DNA of 45,356 nt from Bradymonadales bacterium. GTDB taxonomy: Bacteria; Myxococcota_A; Bradymonadia; JAFGEP01. The stretch covers positions 1 through 45,356 of the forward strand of contig JAFGEP010000147.1 in the NCBI GenBank assembly GCA_016931535.1, written 5' to 3'. The notes under the pieces are model-generated. The model had not been told where the DNA came from and ran no database searches. It was given only the letters and a program-made list of their open reading frames with translations. Below, piece by piece: positions 1 through 6,328 of this stretch. The position numbers and the translations under genes are program-made. Each line of letters begins with the position of its first letter. Position 1 is the first letter of the stretch.

Positions 1-76
1 CATACCAGCCCAGGGCGAAGCCCTGGGAAAGGCAGTGCAAGATCGTGGGAAGCCCTGAAAGGGCGAGACATACCAG
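1..76. repeat. Palindromic tandem repeat truncated by the window edge
   Basis: The 9-mer CATACCAGC occurs at 1-9 and again at 68-76, giving a period of about 67 bp. Within the unit are two hairpins: CCCAGGGC/GCCCTGGG around a GAA loop (9-27) and GCCCT/AGGGC around a GAA loop (52-64). This looks like the end of a dispersed hairpin-repeat array that continues to the left of the window. No gene overlaps it. Confidence 0.6.
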
Positions 77-245
77 CTGACGAAGGGTGATCGAAAAGCG
101 AATTGGGACACAGCACGTGGACCGGGGCACTAGGGCAGAGGGCACCGCCGCCTTCTTTTTGGCGTCTTTCTCCCTGAATCGCCCCCCCCATCTCCGGGCA
201 ACCGGCGTGTCCGCTAACCGCGCAGCTCTCTTCCCTGCTCCGAAT

Positions 246-342
246 GGCTACCTGGGCAGCTCTTCCAGCGACGACCAAGGGGACGAGGATCTCCTTGGAG
301 GGCCCGCTGGTCCCGACGGCTACATGTGCAGCTCTTCCAGCG
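246..342 (-). repeat. 25-bp direct repeat duplicating the end of the AAA gene
   Basis: The 25 bp at 318-342, which encode the last residues LEEL plus the TAG stop of the AAA ATPase, recur at 246-270 with 23 of 25 identical bases. The copies lie 72 bp apart, exactly 24 codons, so the second copy is in frame and carries its own TAG. Readthrough of the first stop would add 23 residues ending in LEELPR. This suggests a local duplication that created an earlier stop, or decay of a once longer tail. Confidence 0.55.
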
Positions 343-2428
343 GCCGGGCCAGCTTGCCGGCCTCCTTGGCCTGCTGGTGGGCCGACTTCTCCAGGTCGGT
401 CTGGGTAAGCCCGTGCCCCGCGGCGGCACAGCGGTAGGCGGCCCGGATGACCGCGTTCTTGATCTGGCCGCCGGTCAGCTCGAACCACTCGGCCAACAGC
501 TCGACGTCGATCTCGCCCTCGATCGGCGCCTGCACCGGCAACAGCTTCCTCCAGATCTTGTTCCGCTGCTCCTTCTCCGGGATGGGGAAGTCGATGGTGA
601 ACAGGATCCGCCGCTGGAAGGCCCGGTCGATGTTGGTCTCCAGGTTGGTGGTCAAGATGACGATCCCCTCGAACCGCTCGATCTCCTGCAGCAGCATGTT
701 CACCTCCATGTTCTGGTAGTGATCCTGGGCCCGTTCCACCTTGACCCGGGTGGTGAACAGCGCGTCGGCCTCGTCGAAAAGCAGCATGGAGTTCTGGGCG
801 CGGGCATGGCTGAAGATCTCGCGGATGTTCTTCTCGGTCTCCCCTACCCACTTGCTCACGATCTTGGGGATGCTCACGATGTACAGCCGCAACCCCAGCT
901 CGTTGGCCAAGATCTCGGCACACAGCGTCTTTCCCGTGCCGGGCTCACCCGTGAACAGCGCCACCAACCCCTTGCCGGTGGTCAACCGCTTGGAAAACCC
1001 CCAGTCGTTCATCACGAAGTTGCGTTGGTGACAGGCGTCGAGAAACTCCTTGACCAGGTCCATCGTGTTCTCCGGCAGCACGATGTCATCCATGCTCATC
1101 TTGATGCGCAACGTGTCGGCGTAGGCCTCCAGCTTGGTCAAGATCTGGCTTTTCGCCCCGAAGACCAGGTCGTTGGCCGTCAGCTCCAGCTTGTCCCCCC
1201 GCGCCATCGCCCGCTGCCGCGCCCAACCGATGGCCCCCTTGATCTGGGCCCCGGCCAGCTCGAAGGAGCTGGCGATCTGGCCGATGTGCACATCCGGATG
1301 CAGCGCGGCATCGGCCGGCAGCAGACTCTCCCATAGCTGCTCCCGCGACTCCTGGTCCGGCCAGTCCAGCTCGACGAAAAAGTTGATCAGCGACTCGAAC
1401 GAGGGATCCAGCTTCTCCGCCTGGCGTGGCTCCAGGATCGTGACCCCCTGGTACTCGTCGATCAGCGACTCCAGCGCCCCCTGCAGTCCCGGATCGATCA
1501 CCAGCAGATCCTCCGGCCGGTTGAGCAGGAGCACCGCGTCGTTGAACTGGGCATTGCGCACCGCGTGACGGATCAGCGGAGCCCGCTCGTATTGGCGGGC
1601 CAGGCGATGAAGGTGCATCACGAACAACTTGTGATGCAGCGCCTTGGCCAACCCCTCTGCCAGCGTGGACTTGCCGCTCCCTCGAGGCCCCGAGATCAGC
1701 AAGGTCCAGGAGTCCTGATGCGTATCCAGCACCTCGTTGCGACGGTAGAAACCTCGGATGAACTCCTGCACGATCCGGCGGGTGTCGGGTGACAAGATAA
1801 CATCGTACAGCTCGATGGCCGGTTCGACGATCTCGCAGAAGCTGGCCACCCGCTCGTCCACCATCGACTGGCCAAGCACCGCCGCGGCCACGTAGTGTGG
1901 AGTGCTCACCGAGTGGCTCAACAGACTCATGGGACCGCTGCTTCCCGCCGGCTCCTCCACCTGCAGCAGGCCCGCCGTCACCAACCGGTGCCCCCCCTCG
2001 AACCAGATGCGTCCCGTCAACAGGGTCCCCGTCGGATGGATCAGCTCCGACACAAAACCCACCTCCAGATAGGTCTTCAAAAGGTTGCCCTGAGCGTGGA
2101 TCAACAGGTCCCGGATGGCCGCGCTCAGGTGAGGCGCCACACAACACATCAGGATCTCCTCGTCCCGCGCCGCCAGGCTGTAACGCACCGAAATGCGGTC
2201 AAACGGAATGTCGATCCCCGCTTCGAGCGTATCCCTCCGGATCCGGATGCCCTCCAGACGCGTCTGATCCAGCTCGGCAGCCAGCTCCAGGTACGCCGGT
2301 ATGGCCCCAGGGTCTTCCTTGGCCCTCAGATAGGCGGTCAACCTCCTTTCCAGCCGGTTCAACTCCCATTGCAGGTAGGCTTCGTTGGAGGGAAAGAGTT
2401 CGCCATGTAGTTCGCCCTGTGCCACCAT
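320..2428 (-). CDS. Tandem AAA+ ATPase with degenerate first module
   Basis: A 702-residue ATPase with an N-terminal domain (about 1-210) of unknown fold and two AAA modules. The first has a P-loop GPRGSGKS (247-254), but where Walker B is expected it reads AVLLLNRPED, without the usual DE, so it probably binds but does not hydrolyse ATP. The second is canonical: GEPGTGKT (494-501), MLLFDEADALF with D552/E553, sensor 1 ILTTN (591-595) and arginines at 606-607. The layout resembles AAA proteins that accompany contractile-injection-like systems, but no such genes are nearby. The ATG at 2428 is preferred over one 20 codons upstream because GGAG lies 7 nt before it. The gene is monocistronic and divergent from the dehydrogenase operon. 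A protein or complex remodeller is inferred; the substrate is unknown. Confidence 0.85.
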   Translation of the reverse strand: MVAQGELHGELFPSNEAYLQWELNRLERRLTAYLRAKEDPGAIPAYLELAAELDQTRLEGIRIRRDTLEAGIDIPFDRISVRYSLAARDEEILMCCVAPHLSAAIRDLLIHAQGNLLKTYLEVGFVSELIHPTGTLLTGRIWFEGGHRLVTAGLLQVEEPAGSSGPMSLLSHSVSTPHYVAAAVLGQSMVDERVASFCEIVEPAIELYDVILSPDTRRIVQEFIRGFYRRNEVLDTHQDSWTLLISGPRGSGKSTLAEGLAKALHHKLFVMHLHRLARQYERAPLIRHAVRNAQFNDAVLLLNRPEDLLVIDPGLQGALESLIDEYQGVTILEPRQAEKLDPSFESLINFFVELDWPDQESREQLWESLLPADAALHPDVHIGQIASSFELAGAQIKGAIGWARQRAMARGDKLELTANDLVFGAKSQILTKLEAYADTLRIKMSMDDIVLPENTMDLVKEFLDACHQRNFVMNDWGFSKRLTTGKGLVALFTGEPGTGKTLCAEILANELGLRLYIVSIPKIVSKWVGETEKNIREIFSHARAQNSMLLFDEADALFTTRVKVERAQDHYQNMEVNMLLQEIERFEGIVILTTNLETNIDRAFQRRILFTIDFPIPEKEQRNKIWRKLLPVQAPIEGEIDVELLAEWFELTGGQIKNAVIRAAYRCAAAGHGLTQTDLEKSAHQQAKEAGKLARPLEELHM

Positions 2429-2466
2429 GGTCGCTCCAGTCTCTATGTTACTCTCGACATGCCTTG

Positions 2467-2495
2467 ATTGTACGACGGTCCCCGCCACCGGTCTA
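2467..2495 (-). promoter_or_regulatory. Candidate sigma70-type promoter of the AAA gene
   Basis: On the minus strand TAGACC (2495-2490) and TACAAT (2472-2467) are separated by 17 nt, matching the -35 in 4 of 6 and the -10 in 5 of 6 bases. The predicted start gives a leader of about 30 nt before the ATG at 2428, which fits the ribosome-binding site. This is a visual match only. Confidence 0.4.
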
Positions 2496-2628
2496 TAACT
2501 CCTGCCCGACCCGTGGTCCTCGACTCGCCCCCTACCACAGATCGATCACCCCAGCACCCATGATTGTCAGAAGGAATCGCCCTTGTCGATCATCGTGGCC
2601 AGAAATGCGGTCAATAGACGGCTTTTCC

Positions 2629-2656
2629 TTGATCAATCCATCATTCCTGCTATACT
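2629..2656 (+). promoter_or_regulatory. Promoter of the SDR/GMC operon
   Basis: TTGATC (2629-2634) and TATACT (2651-2656) with a 16-nt spacer form a good sigma70-like promoter about 100 nt before the dehydrogenase ATG. The last base of the -10 box is the first base of the 18-bp inverted repeat described next, so a repressor bound there would block RNA polymerase. Confidence 0.5.
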
Positions 2657-2673
2657 GACTGACGAGTCATTCA
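2656..2673. promoter_or_regulatory. FadR/TetR-like operator, 18-bp inverted repeat
   Basis: TGACTGACGAGTCATTCA is an inverted repeat with 7 of 8 matching positions per arm around a 2-bp centre. It closely resembles the operator described for the TetR-family fatty-acid regulator FadR of Bacillus (TGAATGA...TCATTCA). It sits directly downstream of the -10 box of the SDR operon. Regulation by an acyl-CoA-sensing TetR protein is inferred; no TetR gene lies in the window. Confidence 0.5.
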
Positions 2674-2754
2674 TTTGGGGGTCGGAGCGGTGCTCGACCA
2701 CGACTCTCCAGGGGTTCTCCCCCGTTCACCCAGCAACACAGAAAGGACCGAGCC

Positions 2755-3561
2755 ATGGCGAGCGTAGAAGGAAAGCGGGTGTTGATCACCGGTGGAGCCC
2801 GAGGCATCGGGTTCTGTACGGCCCAGGAGTTTGCCAAGCGCGGTGCCGAGGTGATCCTGGCCGATCTCGACCAGGCCGCCCTGGAGCAGGCCTCTCAGAA
2901 ACTGGGGGCTTTCGACACCGCGGTGCACACCTTCCAGGTCGACGTGTCGCAACGGGACCAGGTATCCGCCATGGCCGAGGATCTGATCGAGCGGCTGGGG
3001 GGCCTGGATGTGCTCATCAACAACGCGGGCGTTGGCTATACCGGCCCTCTCGTCAAGACCGACTTCGAGACCTGGGAGAAGCTCCTTCGTGTCAACTTCT
3101 GGGGTGCCCTGCACACCATCTACGCGTTCTTGCCCTGGATGTTGGAGCACCGCCAGGGCCACATCGTCAATGTCTCCTCCGGGCAAGCCTTCTTCCGCCT
3201 GCCCACCTGGGGAGCCTATGCCACCTCCAAGGCCGCGCTGGCCAGCTTCTCCGAGGTCTTGTACTGGGAGCTCCGGAATCACGGCATCAAGGTCACCACC
3301 GTCTACCCCTTCATGGTGAACACCGGCTTCTACCGTAATGTGGACGCCGAGTCGCTGGGCACCCGGATCGCCATGAAGCTGTTGCCATTCTACTCGGACT
3401 CCCCACAGCGTGTCGCCCGGATCATCTACAAGGCGGTGGTCAAGGGCAAACGGGTGGAGATGGTCAACCCCATCAACGATGTCGGGTTCTATGGCCAGGT
3501 CGTCCCCCCGATGTCCAACACCATCTCCACGCTATGCAACTGGTTCTTCGCCCGCACCTAG
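2755..3561 (+). CDS. Short-chain dehydrogenase/reductase
   Basis: A 268-residue classical SDR. The N-terminal Rossmann fold has GGARGIG (cofactor-binding TGxxxGIG type) near residue 13, followed by an acidic ADLDQ at the end of strand 2, which favours NAD over NADP. NNAG, a Ser in NVSSG and the catalytic YATSK follow in the expected order. The length is slightly above the family norm of 250; the extra C-terminal 25 residues are hydrophobic and may touch membrane or lipid. The ATG has AAAGGA upstream. It is first in an operon with an unknown protein and a GMC oxidoreductase, so an alcohol or keto-lipid substrate is likely. The exact substrate cannot be read from sequence. Confidence 0.9.
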   Translation: MASVEGKRVLITGGARGIGFCTAQEFAKRGAEVILADLDQAALEQASQKLGAFDTAVHTFQVDVSQRDQVSAMAEDLIERLGGLDVLINNAGVGYTGPLVKTDFETWEKLLRVNFWGALHTIYAFLPWMLEHRQGHIVNVSSGQAFFRLPTWGAYATSKAALASFSEVLYWELRNHGIKVTTVYPFMVNTGFYRNVDAESLGTRIAMKLLPFYSDSPQRVARIIYKAVVKGKRVEMVNPINDVGFYGQVVPPMSNTISTLCNWFFART

Positions 3562-3588
3562 GTCCAGCCAACAGGGAGCAAAAAAGAC

Positions 3589-4143
3589 ATGTCCGCCATT
3601 ACCCGCTGGGCTGACAACCTCGTCAGACAAGCCGACCGATTGTCGAATGGCCGGATTTCCCGACTGAAGGAGCTGCCCGTCGGTTTCCGCATCGACGAGA
3701 TCATGACCGGTCGCCACCGCTTCGAGCCCGGCATGGGACCCGAGGGTTATCACCCCTTCGAGTTCCAGGTCACCTGGGGGCCCAAACGGATCGGCGAGTG
3801 GCTCGACCCCCACGGTGCGGGTTTTCTCTCGCAACCGCTCGAGGGGGTGGTGCGCGCCGGCGGGTTGTGCCAGGAGGCACCCTGCCAAGGTACCCTGGAG
3901 CTCCAATATTTCAATGAGCGTCTGATCCGGTACACCTTCGATTTTCGGGTGGACAGTACCGATTATCACTACGTAGGCGAGAAGGTGAACATCCGCCCCT
4001 GGAACCTCCCGGTCTCGCATACCACCTGCTTCGGCTACCTGACCGAGGCCCGCACTGGCCGTCTGATCTCGACCTCCGTGACCTTCTTCCGGTTGCATCG
4101 CATGGCCCGGTTTCTCTCCAGCTTCCGTATCGCGCGAGGTTAG
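3589..4143 (+). CDS. Unknown protein between SDR and GMC oxidoreductase
   Basis: A 184-residue soluble protein with no signal peptide or membrane segment. I do not recognise the family. It is rich in aromatic and charged residues with alternating beta-type patterns (for example RFEPGMGPEGYHPFEFQVTW and RYTFDFRVDSTDYHYVG), suggesting a beta-barrel or lipocalin-like fold. A basic tail (RFLSSFRIARG) ends it. It starts 27 nt after the SDR stop and runs the same way, so it is co-transcribed with the SDR. A lipid-binding or carrier role next to two lipid-type oxidoreductases is a guess from context. Confidence 0.75.
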   Translation: MSAITRWADNLVRQADRLSNGRISRLKELPVGFRIDEIMTGRHRFEPGMGPEGYHPFEFQVTWGPKRIGEWLDPHGAGFLSQPLEGVVRAGGLCQEAPCQGTLELQYFNERLIRYTFDFRVDSTDYHYVGEKVNIRPWNLPVSHTTCFGYLTEARTGRLISTSVTFFRLHRMARFLSSFRIARG

Positions 4144-4214
4144 TGGCTATCCAGCGGGCACCGGGCGACTGCCGTTGACGCTCTTTTCCATCTTCTGTCG
4201 GCGCTCCTCCCCGT

Positions 4215-4242
4215 TTGCATTTCCTCCCCGGCGGAATACACT
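4215..4242 (+). promoter_or_regulatory. Weak internal promoter candidate before the GMC gene
   Basis: The 136-nt gap before the GMC start contains TTGCAT (4215-4220), a 16-nt spacer and TACACT (4237-4242). The matches to consensus are modest (3/6 and 4/6). The gap is long enough for the GMC gene to have its own transcription start. Confidence 0.25.
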
Positions 4243-4279
4243 GCCGTGACAGATGTGCCATTCAGCGCCGGGGGTCGTC

Positions 4280-6250
4280 ATGTTGGAGTCGATCTGGGCC
4301 AAGCTGTCGAGTTCAGAAGGTTTCTGGGGGGCGGAGCTGAGCACGCGGGAGCGGCGGATCCTGCTGGCGATCGCCCGGGCCGCCATACCGGGCGACAGTC
4401 GGATCCCCGATCCCGACGAGAAGACCATCGACCGGTATGGCCGCCAGTTTGCCCTGTATCGTCCCGCTCATCGGGGCTCGCTACGGGCGGTGTTGTGGGG
4501 GATCGAGCATGGGTCGCTGCTTTCCGGCAAGCGGCGTTTTTCCCGACTGAATCCGCTGGACCAGCAGGCCCAGCTGCAATCCTGGCATGATCGCAGCCCG
4601 GTCAACCGGCTCGGTCTGCGCGCCCTGCTCTCGGGCCTGAAGATGGCTCATTTCGACAACCCCACCATCTTTGCCAGCCTCGGCTGCCGCTACCAGTTTC
4701 CGGCTCCTCCGGTTAGCAAGCCGCCGGCCTGGAAGGACAACCTGTTTCACCTCCCCGACCTGGAAAACGACCAGACCTTGACCGTTGACGTGGTGGTGGT
4801 CGGCACGGGGGCGGGCGGGGCGGTTGTGGCCAAGGAGCTGGCCGACCTGGGGCTGTCGGTGGCGATGGTGGAAGAAGGGGTCTACCGGGAACCCAGCCAT
4901 CATCAGGGTCGGCCACCCGAGGCGCTCAACACCCTGTATCGGGGGGGACCGGCGGTGTTCACGGTCGGAAACACGCCGATCTGGACCCCATCGGGCAAGG
5001 TCGTGGGGGGGACCACGACCATCGGTCTGGGTACCTGTGGCCGGCCTCCCGACCGGGTGCTGCACGAGTGGCGCCACAAGTTTGGCCTGAGAGAGTTCAG
5101 TCCGGACAACATGGCGGTGTACCTGGAGCGGGTCGAGCAGATCCTCCAGGTGGCCCCGACGCCGGACCATCTGCTCGACGGCTGTGCCCGGGTGGTGCGG
5201 CGCGGGTGCGAGGCGTTGGGTTACACCCGGCATGGCCCCGTACTCCGCAGTGCGCCTGGATGCCGAGGTTCTGGAACCTGTGCCTTCGGCTGTCCCACCG
5301 GAGCCAAGCTGAGCTGTGATCTCTCCTATGTGCCGCTGGCCCTGGAGAAGAAGGCGCTGTTGTTCACCGGCGCCAGAGTTCACACCGTAGTGGTGGAAAA
5401 TGGCGCCGCCTGCGGGATCGAGGCCAGTGTTCCCATCCGGCTGCGCCGGCCTGGAATGGATACCAAGCTGAAGATCAACGCCAATCGAGTCGTGCTGGCA
5501 TGTGGCCCCTACGCCACGCCGGCCCTGCTGTTGCGCAACAACCTGGCCAACTCCAGCTCGCAGGTCGGACGCAACCTCTCGCTCCACCCGGGAATGACGC
5601 TGCTTGCCGAGTTCGATGAGCCGATCGAGGCACACCACGGCGTTCCCCAGGGGTACCAGGTCACCGAATTCGACGACGAGGGGATCTTCTTGCAGGCCAT
5701 CTTCACCCCCTTGGACGTCACCTCGTCCCTCTACCCGGCCATCGGGCCCGAGTTCACCCGCCTCATGGAGAGCTACAACCACCTGGCGGGGTTCGGGTTC
5801 ACCATCCAGGACAGCTCGCGCGGCAAGGTTTTCTTCGGGCCCGGCGGACACCCGGTGGTCTACTACCGGCTCAACCGCCGCGATCTGCAGCGCATCCGAC
5901 GGGGCATCCAGATCCTCTCGGAGATCTTCTTCGCCGCCGGTGCTCGCCAGGTCTACCCGGGGGTGTACCGCTACGAGCGGATCAGAGGCATCCAGCACCT
6001 CGAACAGTTCCGTCGCGCCCGCATTACCCCGCTCGATCTCTCCCTTTCCGCCTACCACCCCCTGGGCACCGCACGCATGGGGGTCAACCCCAAGAAGAGC
6101 GTGGTCGGCCCTGACCACGAGACCCACGACATCCGGCAGCTCTACGTGGTCGACGGAAGCTGCATCCCCACCTCGCTGGGCGTGCCCCCTCAGCTGACCA
6201 TCATGGCCATGGCCACCCGAGCTGCCGAGCGGATCGCACGGCGGCTCTGA
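4280..6250 (+). CDS. GMC oxidoreductase, fatty-alcohol-oxidase type
   Basis: A 656-residue FAD enzyme of the glucose-methanol-choline family. Residues 20-140 form a helical region like the gluconate 2-dehydrogenase small-subunit or fatty-alcohol-oxidase N-terminus. The FAD Rossmann motif GTGAGG is at 175-180. A Cys motif reads CRGSGTCAFGCPTGAK (Cys 328, 334, 338), typical of long-chain alcohol oxidase and cholesterol-oxidase-like GMC proteins. The C-terminus has YHPLGTARMG (around 592) with the active-site His region, and a final FAD segment VVDGSCIPTSLGVPPQ. The ATG at 4280 is chosen over one at 4253 because GGGGG precedes it. It probably oxidises long-chain alcohols, sterols or related lipids together with the SDR. 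The substrate is inferred. Confidence 0.88.
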   Translation: MLESIWAKLSSSEGFWGAELSTRERRILLAIARAAIPGDSRIPDPDEKTIDRYGRQFALYRPAHRGSLRAVLWGIEHGSLLSGKRRFSRLNPLDQQAQLQSWHDRSPVNRLGLRALLSGLKMAHFDNPTIFASLGCRYQFPAPPVSKPPAWKDNLFHLPDLENDQTLTVDVVVVGTGAGGAVVAKELADLGLSVAMVEEGVYREPSHHQGRPPEALNTLYRGGPAVFTVGNTPIWTPSGKVVGGTTTIGLGTCGRPPDRVLHEWRHKFGLREFSPDNMAVYLERVEQILQVAPTPDHLLDGCARVVRRGCEALGYTRHGPVLRSAPGCRGSGTCAFGCPTGAKLSCDLSYVPLALEKKALLFTGARVHTVVVENGAACGIEASVPIRLRRPGMDTKLKINANRVVLACGPYATPALLLRNNLANSSSQVGRNLSLHPGMTLLAEFDEPIEAHHGVPQGYQVTEFDDEGIFLQAIFTPLDVTSSLYPAIGPEFTRLMESYNHLAGFGFTIQDSSRGKVFFGPGGHPVVYYRLNRRDLQRIRRGIQILSEIFFAAGARQVYPGVYRYERIRGIQHLEQFRRARITPLDLSLSAYHPLGTARMGVNPKKSVVGPDHETHDIRQLYVVDGSCIPTSLGVPPQLTIMAMATRAAERIARRL

Positions 6251-6328
6251 TCCGCCCCAGGCTCCACCACACCCGCCAAGCGGCGCGGCCAGGGTTCGCA
6301 CCGCTCGCCTCCCACCGCCTGGAGACGA

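Noticed and set aside
320..2428. Contractile injection system locus
   Set aside because: Only an AAA protein of similar layout is present; no sheath, tube or baseplate genes in the window.
4481..6301. Minus-strand open frame of 606 codons
   Set aside because: Antisense to the GMC oxidoreductase, which has full FAD and C-terminal motifs on the plus strand.
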